Of a stretch of DNA of 64,000 nt, positions 9,178 to 16,433 are shown piece after piece; positions within the stretch are counted from its first letter, which is position 1, and every line of letters starts with the position of its first letter. A program made the translations under genes and the position numbers. Source of the DNA: Verrucomicrobiales bacterium (lineage in GTDB: Bacteria; Verrucomicrobiota; Verrucomicrobiia; Limisphaerales; J093); contig JACKPW010000001.1 of the NCBI GenBank assembly GCA_024233215.1, positions 186,001 through 250,000 on the forward strand. The letters run 5' to 3'. The notes under the pieces were generated by a model. The model was given only the letters and a program-made list of their open reading frames with translations. It was not told the DNA's origin and ran no database searches.

Positions 9178-10980
9178 ATGAACAAGACACATTGCCTGCT
9201 GGCTCTCGCGACGACCTTCGCCATGCCCCTCCAGGCTGGACCCGTCCTCATCCACGCCGGGCAACCGGCCACGGTCATCGTCCGCCAGATCGGGCTGAGC
9301 GCCCCGGAGGAAAGCGCCCTGCAGGAACTGGCGGCCACCTTGGGCGAAATCGCGGGCCAACCCATCCCCGTGGTCGACGTCGGCGTGCAGACTCCGCCCA
9401 ATGCCATCATTGTCGGCAACGGCCCCGCCGCCCGGGCGGCGTTTCCCGACGTTCCCTACGACGATCTGGGGTTGGAGGAGATCGTGGTTTGCAGCCGGGA
9501 CGGCCGGTTGCTGCTTGCCGGTGGTCGCCCCCGGGGCACGGTGTATGCGGTATCGCATTTTCTGCAGCGCTACTGCGGGGTCCGTTGGTGGACCTCGTGG
9601 GCCAGCGAGGTGCCGAGGCGGCAGGAGTTGGTGCTTCCCGATCTGGAGGTCCGCTACGCCCCGCCGTTCGAGTCGCGCGATCCCTTCTGGTATCCCGCCT
9701 ACGACACCCGATGGGCCGTTCGGAACTTCTCCAACAGCCAGTCCGCGCATATCCCGGCGGAGTGGGGCGGCTGCATCCGATACAAGGGCTTTGTGCACAC
9801 CTTCTACCCGCTCGTGCCGCCCCAGGAACATTTCGCGGACCATCCGGAATGGTACAGCCTGATCAATGGCGAACGGACGGTGGACCGCGCCCAGCTTTGC
9901 CTGACGAATCCCGGGTTGCGTGCCTTCGTGGTGGAACGAGTCAAACAGTGGCTGCGCGAATCGCCCGAGGCACGAATCGTGTCCGTCTCCCAAAACGACT
10001 GGTACCGTCCCTGCGAATGCGATGCCTGCAAGGCCCTCGACGATCGCGAAGGCAGCCACGCGGGGTCAATGCTGGACTTCGTCAACTTCGTGGCGGAACA
10101 GATCGAATCGGAGTTCCCGCTGGTGGCGGTGGACACGCTTGCCTACCAGTACACCCGCAAGCCGCCGCGCACGATCCGCCCGAGACCGAACGTCATCATC
10201 CGGCTGTGCTCCATCGAGTGCAACTTCCGCGAACCGCTCGAGGCCCCGGTGAACGCCGCCTTCGCCGACGACATCCGCGGCTGGGCCGAGATCTGCGATC
10301 GCCTTTACATCTGGGATTACACGACCGATTTCGCGCACTACCTCCAACCGCACCCGAACTGGTTTGTGCTGGGGCCGAACGTGCGGTTCTTCGCGGCCAA
10401 CCACGTGCGCGGGTTGTTCGAGCAGGGGGCCTATCAGAGCTACGGTTCCGAATTCACCGAACTTCGGGCCTGGGTGCTCGCCCAGTTGCTTTGGGATCCG
10501 ACCCAGGACGACCGCGCGCTGATTGACGAATTCCTGACCGGCTATTACGGCAAGGCAGCGCCTTTCATCCGGGAGTACATGGCGGTGATGCATGAGGCGT
10601 CGGCAGGCTGGAAACTGAGCTGCTTCTCCAAGACCGACACGCCGTTCTTCAACTTCGGGGTGCTGGCCCAATCGGAGGCGCTCTGGCGCAAGGCGGAGGC
10701 GGCCGTGGCCGATCAACCGGAAGTTGCTGAACGCGTCCATTCCGGTCGCATCTGGCTCGGCTACGTGTGGCTCAGCCTCTGGGACAAGCTTCGGGATCAA
10801 TGTCACGAGGCCAACGGCAGTTGGCCGCTGCCCGAATCCAAGGCGGAGTTTGGCGCGCAATGGCTCCGCTGGACTGAGGGCGATCCGGCGAAACCGTGGA
10901 CCCGGATCACCCTCGTGCGCGAATCGGGGGTCACCAATCCCGCAAAGTGGCTCGAAACGGTGCTTCCCAAGACAGAGTAA
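9178..10980 (+). CDS. Secreted DUF4838 family glycoside-hydrolase-like protein
   Basis: 600 residues with a cleavable signal peptide (MNKTHCLLALATTFAMPLQA). The following ~110 residues form a GH20-N-like alpha/beta domain (LAGGRPRGTVYAVSHFLQ) and the rest matches the DUF4838 TIM-barrel family (segments HPEWYSLINGER, CECDACKAL, and TGYYGKAAPFIREYM). Families of this type are linked to polysaccharide degradation in PVC bacteria and Bacteroidetes. The frame extends upstream of 9178, but the signal peptide fixes this start. It lies 197 bp before a secreted GH2 enzyme, which suggests a shared glycan substrate. Substrate and catalytic residues are not known. Confidence 0.85.
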   Translation: MNKTHCLLALATTFAMPLQAGPVLIHAGQPATVIVRQIGLSAPEESALQELAATLGEIAGQPIPVVDVGVQTPPNAIIVGNGPAARAAFPDVPYDDLGLEEIVVCSRDGRLLLAGGRPRGTVYAVSHFLQRYCGVRWWTSWASEVPRRQELVLPDLEVRYAPPFESRDPFWYPAYDTRWAVRNFSNSQSAHIPAEWGGCIRYKGFVHTFYPLVPPQEHFADHPEWYSLINGERTVDRAQLCLTNPGLRAFVVERVKQWLRESPEARIVSVSQNDWYRPCECDACKALDDREGSHAGSMLDFVNFVAEQIESEFPLVAVDTLAYQYTRKPPRTIRPRPNVIIRLCSIECNFREPLEAPVNAAFADDIRGWAEICDRLYIWDYTTDFAHYLQPHPNWFVLGPNVRFFAANHVRGLFEQGAYQSYGSEFTELRAWVLAQLLWDPTQDDRALIDEFLTGYYGKAAPFIREYMAVMHEASAGWKLSCFSKTDTPFFNFGVLAQSEALWRKAEAAVADQPEVAERVHSGRIWLGYVWLSLWDKLRDQCHEANGSWPLPESKAEFGAQWLRWTEGDPAKPWTRITLVRESGVTNPAKWLETVLPKTE

Positions 10981-11064
10981 CCGTCCGCCGCCGGACCCTG
11001 GGGTTCGGGTTGTCAGCGGGCCGCAAAAGAGCAATGTACCTTTCCCTGAACCGTCCCCCGCCAA

Positions 11065-11127
11065 TGGAGGGCCGAGTTACACGAGGCCCTGACTTGATAC
11101 CAGGGCCCCGCGGCGCTCGTCCCTCCA
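11065..11127. repeat. Cruciform-type inverted repeat between the DUF4838 and GH2 genes
   Basis: Outer arms tggagggccgag (11065-11076) and ctcgtccctcca (11116-11127) pair with one mismatch; inner arms ggccctg (11085-11091) and cagggcc (11101-11107) pair perfectly around a 9-nt loop. The outer tggaggg..gag motif recurs at 59524 in another spacer. It may be a dispersed REP-like element, and could also form a transcriptional hairpin between the two glycan-degradation genes. Confidence 0.6.
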
Positions 11128-11177
11128 AGGAGGGTTCCTGGTCCCATTGCATGCGCGTTCACGAAAGGGGGCTCCTC

Positions 11178-13361
11178 ATGATCACCACCCACTTCGCTCC
11201 GCTCCACGGTCGGTCAGTTGTCCGTCGGGGTTTTCGCTGGCTTGGCGTTCCGCCCGGCTTGGCGGCGGCGGTCTGTGTCGCCGCTCTCTCGCTGTCCGAC
11301 GTCCGCTGTGCCGGCCGCCAGGTGATTTCGCTGGATGGCAGTTGGGACATCGGTCAGAGCGTTGCGGCGGAGGAAATGCCGGTGACGTTCGAGGGCCGGG
11401 CTCCGGTGCCGGGCCTGGTGGACATGGCTGAGCCCGCCTTTGCCGAAGTGGGCAAACGCAGCGAACTGCGGCGCTACTTCTGGTACCGCCGAACATTCAT
11501 CCTGCCGGACGCGCCATCCGAACAGATCCGGCTCAAGCTGCATAAGGCCAAATACGGCACCAAGGTCTGGCTCAACGGTGAGGTGGTGGGAGAACACCTG
11601 CCTTGCTTTACGGCCGCGGAGTTCGACGTTCGCAACCGCCTGCATACGGCGAACGAGAGCAACGAACTGGTCATTCGCGTGGGCGCCGACCGTGACGTGC
11701 TTCCCGCCGGCCAGCCCAACGGTTGGGACTTCGAGAAGTATCTCTACCTGCCTGGCATCTACGATTCCGTCGAACTGATCATGTCGGGCGGCCCACGGAT
11801 CGTGAACCTCCAGACCGTCCCGGACCTTGCCGCAACGCGGGTACGTGTCCTGGCCGAGATCGATGCCGGACAGGATGGGGCGCCGGTGGTGTTGCAGGCT
11901 GAGGTGCGTGAGGTCAAGAGCGGGGCACAGGTCGGAGTGGCAGGTCTGAACAGCCTCACCACTGCCGCGGATGGGGTCGGGGTTTTCGACCTGACAATCC
12001 CGATCACCGATTGCCGGCTCTGGTCGCCCGAAGATCCCTTCCTCTACGAGTTGACGCTCAAGACGGCGGGTGACGAGGCGAAGACCCGCTTCGGCATGCG
12101 GTCGTTCGCGTTCGATCCTCTGAGCGGCCGGGCGATGCTCAATGGTCGGCCGTATTTCTTGCGCGGGTCGAATGTGACCCTGTACCGCTTCTTCGAGGAC
12201 GCAGCACGGGGCGGGTTGCCGTGGGATCGCGATTGGGTCCGACAGTTGCACCGGAAGTTCAAGGGGATGAACTGGAATGCGCTCCGGTATTGCATCGGAT
12301 TTCCGCCCGACTTCTGGTACGACATTGCAGACGAGGAGGGAATCCTGATCCAGGACGAGTTTCCCATCTGGTTGCTGGGCGAGGCTCCGGAGAAACCGGT
12401 GGCGGAGCAGATTGCGCCGGAATACGTCGAGTGGATGCGGGAACGGTGGAACCACCCGAGCGTGGTCATCTGGGATGGACAGAACGAAAGCGTCACGCCG
12501 GAAACCGGCAAGGCCATCCAGGCCGTGCGCCATCTGGACTACTCGAATCGGCCGTGGGACAACGGTTGGGCGGAGCCGCAAAGCCTGGCCGACTGCGTGG
12601 AGGCGCATCCCTACCTGTTCATCAAGCAGTGGATGAATCAGGCACCTTTCCGGCTGAAGGACCTGGCGCAAACGTCCGGTCGACCCGGCCTGCGGCGGGA
12701 GCAACAGGCGTTGCCGGTGCCCATCCTTATCAACGAATACGCCTGGCTCTGGCTGACCCGCGACGGCAACCCCACCTGCCTGACCGACAAGGTCTATGCC
12801 GGGTTGCTCGGTGAGAATTCCACCGTGGACCAGCGTCGTCGGCTCTATGCCCGGTATCTCGCGGCCTTGACGGAGTTCTGGCGTTGCCATCGCGAATGCG
12901 CCGGCGTGTTGCACTTCTGCGGCCTCGGCTATTCCCGGCCCGGCGATGTGCCCCGGCCGGAAGGCGGGGCCACCAGCGATCACTGGCTCGATGTCGCGAA
13001 GCTGGAATTCGAGCCGCTGTTCGAGGAACACGTTCGGGAGGCGTTCAACCCGGTCGGGTTGATGGTGGACTTCTGGGATGAGGACGTGCCGGTTGGCTCG
13101 CGCCGGTCGATCCCGGTTTATGTGATCAACGACCGCTACGAACCGTGGGCCGGCGAGGTGCGGGTTCGGATCAAAGCGGGGGAGACCGTGATCGCCTCAC
13201 AAAGCCAGTTTGTGGAGGTGGCCGGGTTGGGCCGCGAGATCGTGACGTTCGACGTGGTCTTCCCGTCTGAGCCAAGGGACTGCTTGTTGCAGGCTGACCT
13301 TGCAGACACGACCGGGGCGCGCATTCGGAGTTTGCGGGATGTAGGGGTCAAGCAGCCATGA
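11178..13361 (+). CDS. Secreted glycoside hydrolase family 2 protein (beta-galactosidase/mannosidase-like)
   Basis: 727 residues. A gaaagggggct ribosome-binding site sits just before the ATG at 11178; ATG 11151 lacks one. The N-terminus is Arg-rich followed by a hydrophobic stretch ending near ADVRCAGRQ, consistent with export. Domain order is that of GH2: sugar-binding jelly roll with RYFWYRRTF and KVWLNGEVVGEH (about 40-200), Ig-like domain (about 210-310), TIM barrel (about 310-610), C-terminal beta domain. The acid/base Glu is probably in VIWDGQNES and the nucleophile in LINEYAW. It hydrolyses a beta-linked glycoside; substrate not deducible. Likely functional partner of the upstream DUF4838 protein. 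Confidence 0.88.
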   Translation: MITTHFAPLHGRSVVRRGFRWLGVPPGLAAAVCVAALSLSDVRCAGRQVISLDGSWDIGQSVAAEEMPVTFEGRAPVPGLVDMAEPAFAEVGKRSELRRYFWYRRTFILPDAPSEQIRLKLHKAKYGTKVWLNGEVVGEHLPCFTAAEFDVRNRLHTANESNELVIRVGADRDVLPAGQPNGWDFEKYLYLPGIYDSVELIMSGGPRIVNLQTVPDLAATRVRVLAEIDAGQDGAPVVLQAEVREVKSGAQVGVAGLNSLTTAADGVGVFDLTIPITDCRLWSPEDPFLYELTLKTAGDEAKTRFGMRSFAFDPLSGRAMLNGRPYFLRGSNVTLYRFFEDAARGGLPWDRDWVRQLHRKFKGMNWNALRYCIGFPPDFWYDIADEEGILIQDEFPIWLLGEAPEKPVAEQIAPEYVEWMRERWNHPSVVIWDGQNESVTPETGKAIQAVRHLDYSNRPWDNGWAEPQSLADCVEAHPYLFIKQWMNQAPFRLKDLAQTSGRPGLRREQQALPVPILINEYAWLWLTRDGNPTCLTDKVYAGLLGENSTVDQRRRLYARYLAALTEFWRCHRECAGVLHFCGLGYSRPGDVPRPEGGATSDHWLDVAKLEFEPLFEEHVREAFNPVGLMVDFWDEDVPVGSRRSIPVYVINDRYEPWAGEVRVRIKAGETVIASQSQFVEVAGLGREIVTFDVVFPSEPRDCLLQADLADTTGARIRSLRDVGVKQP

Positions 13362-14015
13362 AAGGCGGTTTCTGGCGGCCATCGTCGGGCTCCGCCAGGT
13401 CTTGGGAGTGGGGTGAAAAGCGCCAACCTTCACCGCTTTGGTCTCGCGAGGGTGCTGACCGGCGTACGCCGCTCCCCGTCTGAACGGAAATCGGCGATTG
13501 AGATCGCGCGCAGTCCAAAACCTGGCGGATTCCGGACGGGCCTGCGGCCTCGCGAAGCGTCCTGGAGTGCGGCAGTCCTCTGCCGCTTTACGACGACAGG
13601 AACGTACTCGTGTATTCGGTCCCACCTACGCCCTGCGACGGGAGCGGGGGATTAGGAGAGCGGTGGTGGACTGGGTCTGGCTGTGGCGGGTCACGGCCAC
13701 GGTGGCGCTCCAGGCTGGTTCGGCCACCAACAGGAGCGCGTCAAAATGCGGCAGCAATCGAATCTCATGCCGCTGGATCTGGTCGGTCCGACGGCGTTTG
13801 TGTTCGGCGCGCGCGGCGGCGCGGTGCTGGGGATCAGGACCGAGTCGTATCAGGTTGACAGGGGGACGCCCTTCGGGCTGACACTGACGCCTCCTGGCGC
13901 CATAAGTCGCGGGGCTCCTCCTACCCTGGCCGGCCGCTCATGCGGGAAGTGGGTGCGATGGTGCCATGGCGGGAAGCCAGGCGGCCGGCGATCCGGCCCA
14001 TCGTTGACCCGCATC
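13362..14015. other. 654-bp spacer, no convincing gene, one hairpin
   Basis: No open frame here resembles a protein family. The segment 13430-13640 has the look of a dispersed verrucomicrobial spacer repeat, including gagt-gcggcag-tcct-ctgccgc-ttta (stem arms 13569-13575 and 13580-13586). From 13640 to 14015 frames stay open through to the kinase gene, but the encoded sequence is Gly/Arg/Pro-rich and non-conserved-looking, so I treat it as untranslated. A possible -35 (ttgaca, 13855) has no good -10. Confidence 0.5.
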
Positions 14016-15035
14016 ATGTCTGACCACAACGAATTTGTCGCGCTGCTGCGAAGGACCGGAGTGATCACCGGGTCCGCCCCGCGCCTGACGCCCTTGTCCG
14101 GCGGCGTTTCCAGCGAAATCTACCGCGTCGAGGATGACGGTCGGACCTTCGTTCTCAAGCGGGCTCTTGCAAGGCTCCGCGTCGCGGAGCCGTGGTTCGC
14201 AGACGTATCCCGCAACCGGGCTGAACAAGCCTTTCTTCGGCACGTCGCCACGTTCCTCCCGGCCGCCGTGCCCCGGGTGCTGGACTGCCATCCCGAGCAC
14301 GGGTTCTTCACGATGGAGTATCTGGGTGAAGGATTCGTGAACTGGAAGCAGCTTCTGCTCGCCGGGGAGACGCGAGGGTTCCACGCCCGCCGAGCGGGTC
14401 AGGTCCTCGGCGAGATTCATCACCGCTCGTTTCGGCAAACCATGGTCGCCGGGGAGTTCAATCCGGTGGAGAACTTCCGCCAGCTTCGGCTCGATCCCTA
14501 TCTCCTTCGCACCGCGGACCGGCACCCGGACCTGGCAGCGCACCTGCGGGTCGAGGCGGATCGGTTGGCCGCCACCTGCGAGTGCCTGGTGCATGGCGAT
14601 TACAGCCCGAAGAACATCCTGCTCTCGGACGACCGGTTGGTGGTGTTGGACTGCGAGGTGGCCTGTTTCAGTGATGCGGTTTTCGACACCGCCTTCCTGC
14701 TCAACCACTTCTTCCTGAAATCGCTGCATCATCACCCGACCCCATGCGATCTGGCCGGTTTGGTCACCGCGTTCTGGCAGGCCTATCTCGAGGCGCGTGT
14801 GGAGGACGACGATCCTACCCTTGAGATGCGCACCGTTCGTCTGCTGCCCATGCTTATGCTCGCCCGCGTGGACGGCAAGTCGCCGGCCGAATACCTCACG
14901 CAGCCGGCCAAACAGCAGTTCGTTCGCGAATTCACGCGCGGGGAGATTGGTGGGGCAACGGCGACTCTGGAGTCTTTGACCCGTCGCTGGCTCAGCGCGC
15001 TCACCCGCCTTGTTGTTTCGGTTTCTCCGGCATGA
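14016..15035 (+). CDS. Aminoglycoside-phosphotransferase-fold small-molecule kinase
   Basis: 339 residues of the APH/choline-kinase fold (PF01636-like). Lys49 in FVLKRA is the probable ATP-binding lysine, HGDYSPKN (193-200) is the catalytic loop with Asp195 and Asn200, and LDCE (211-214) replaces the metal-binding Asp motif. The start ATG at 14016 is preferred because conserved sequence begins immediately (MSDHNEFVALLRRTG). It shares an ATGA overlap with the enolase-like gene, so the two are translationally coupled. The substrate is unknown; family members phosphorylate hydroxyls of sugars, amino alcohols or hydroxy acids. Antibiotic resistance is unlikely given the context. Confidence 0.82.
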   Translation: MSDHNEFVALLRRTGVITGSAPRLTPLSGGVSSEIYRVEDDGRTFVLKRALARLRVAEPWFADVSRNRAEQAFLRHVATFLPAAVPRVLDCHPEHGFFTMEYLGEGFVNWKQLLLAGETRGFHARRAGQVLGEIHHRSFRQTMVAGEFNPVENFRQLRLDPYLLRTADRHPDLAAHLRVEADRLAATCECLVHGDYSPKNILLSDDRLVVLDCEVACFSDAVFDTAFLLNHFFLKSLHHHPTPCDLAGLVTAFWQAYLEARVEDDDPTLEMRTVRLLPMLMLARVDGKSPAEYLTQPAKQQFVREFTRGEIGGATATLESLTRRWLSALTRLVVSVSPA

Positions 15036-16339
15036 AGATCCACTCCCTTGACGCATACCCGGTGTTCGACTCCCGGGGCAACCCCACCATCGAGTGCGAA
15101 GCCACGCTGGCCGACGGCACGCGCGGTCTGGGGGTGGTCCCGTCCGGTGCCTCCACCGGACAATACGAGGCGCTTGAACTCCGGGACAACGACCCGAGAC
15201 GTTTTCGTGGCAGGTCGGTGTTCCAAGCCATTGAGAACATCCAAACGCGGTTGGCGCCGGCAGTGGTCGGGATGGATGTCGAGGACCAACGCGCCGTGGA
15301 CCTACGGATGATTCAAGTGGACGGCACACCGAACAAGAGCGCCCTCGGCGCCAACGCCATCCTCGCGGTCTCAATGGCGGTGGCGGCGGCGGCCGCGAAC
15401 CATCGGCGACAGCCGCTCCATCAATCCCTGGGCGAAGGTCGGGGTACGTTACTGCCGCTGCCGGAGATCCAAATCATCGGCGGTGGCGCCCACGCCAACT
15501 GGCGGACGGACATCCAGGACTTCCTGCTGATCGCCACCGGCGCACAGTCGTTCGCGGAGGTGATGGAGATCACGTTCAATGTCTATCACGCTTGCGGCGA
15601 CCTCCTGAAGCAGCGCCGGCGCTATTACGGTCTGGCGGACGAAGGGGGCTACTGGCCTGAGTTCGATTCCAACGAGGAGGCGCTCACGCTGCTGGTTGAG
15701 GCGATCAACCGGGCCGGCTATACCCCGGGCGTGGAGGCGTCGATCGCCCTCGACATCGCTGCGAGCGATCTCTTTGACCCGAGCACCGGCAGGTACCGGT
15801 TGGAGTTGGACCAGTGCGAGCTGAACTCGCACGAGTTCGTCGATCGCATGATCGACTGGTGCGAGCGGTACCCGGTCATCTCGATTGAAGATCCCGCCGC
15901 GGACACTGATGTGGCGGGATGGCAGCGCTTTCAGGCGGCGCTGGGGCACCGCGTACAGGTGGTGGGCGACGATTTGTTCACAACGAATCCCGCCCGCATC
16001 CGCGAAGGCATCGCCCACCGGCTTGCCAATGCCGTCCTGATCAAGCTCAACCAGATTGGAACGGTCACCGAAACCCTCGATGCCATCCGGCTCACGCAGG
16101 CGGCAGGGTGGCTGCCGGTGATCTCGGCGCGCAGTGGGGAGACGGAGGACGCCTTCATCTCGCATCTGGCGGTGGCCACCAACGCGGGCCAACTCAAGGT
16201 CGGTTCCTTCGCCCGCAGCGAACGCATGGTGAAATGGAACGAGGTCATCCGTATCGAACGCCAGCTTGGAAACCGGGCGCGCTTCATCGGCAAGGGCATC
16301 TATGCACCGCTTGCCAACGGGAAGACAGGCAGTTCTTGA
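15032..16339 (+). CDS. Divergent enolase paralogue lacking the catalytic His of SHRSGE
   Basis: 435 residues, full enolase length and colinear with phosphopyruvate hydratase throughout. Conserved: DSRGNPT (13-19), GASTG loop (39-43), His154, Glu204 in DEGG, metal ligands Asp241, Glu286 (SIEDP) and Asp313 (GDDL), Lys338 (LIKLNQIGT), Arg367-Ser368 and Lys401. Changed: the SHRSGE histidine (His373 in yeast enolase) is Ala366 (SARSGE), the Glu168 equivalent is Asp163 (IQDF instead of IQEF), and INGGAH is IGGGAH. It is therefore probably not the housekeeping enolase but an enolase-superfamily lyase on a related phospho-acid (inference). Coupled by ATGA to the upstream kinase. Its last residues GSS and stop lie inside an inverted-repeat arm. 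Confidence 0.85.
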   Translation: MKIHSLDAYPVFDSRGNPTIECEATLADGTRGLGVVPSGASTGQYEALELRDNDPRRFRGRSVFQAIENIQTRLAPAVVGMDVEDQRAVDLRMIQVDGTPNKSALGANAILAVSMAVAAAAANHRRQPLHQSLGEGRGTLLPLPEIQIIGGGAHANWRTDIQDFLLIATGAQSFAEVMEITFNVYHACGDLLKQRRRYYGLADEGGYWPEFDSNEEALTLLVEAINRAGYTPGVEASIALDIAASDLFDPSTGRYRLELDQCELNSHEFVDRMIDWCERYPVISIEDPAADTDVAGWQRFQAALGHRVQVVGDDLFTTNPARIREGIAHRLANAVLIKLNQIGTVTETLDAIRLTQAAGWLPVISARSGETEDAFISHLAVATNAGQLKVGSFARSERMVKWNEVIRIERQLGNRARFIGKGIYAPLANGKTGSS

Positions 16340-16433
16340 TAATGACCTGTCCCCGGGTATTGCCGCCGGAATCGGCGACGCCAGCATACCTCCGATCCGG
16401 AAAGCCTCGAATATGACAATATCAAGAACTGCC
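16328..16433. repeat. REP-like inverted repeat (ggcagttcttgata ... tatcaagaactgcc)
   Basis: Perfect 14-bp arms at 16328-16341 and 16420-16433 enclose 78 bp. The left arm contains the stop codon of the enolase-like gene; the right arm starts seven bases inside the ATG of the next gene (16413). The same core, cagttcttgata/tatcaagaactg, makes a tight 20-bp hairpin at 56999-57046. No transposase lies nearby, but such elements are typical of those mobilised in trans by REP-associated tyrosine transposases (inference). Confidence 0.75.

Noticed and set aside
15032..16339. Assignment as the housekeeping enolase (eno)
   Set aside because: Loss of the catalytic His and change of the IQEF Glu, and the coupling to a kinase, argue against it.
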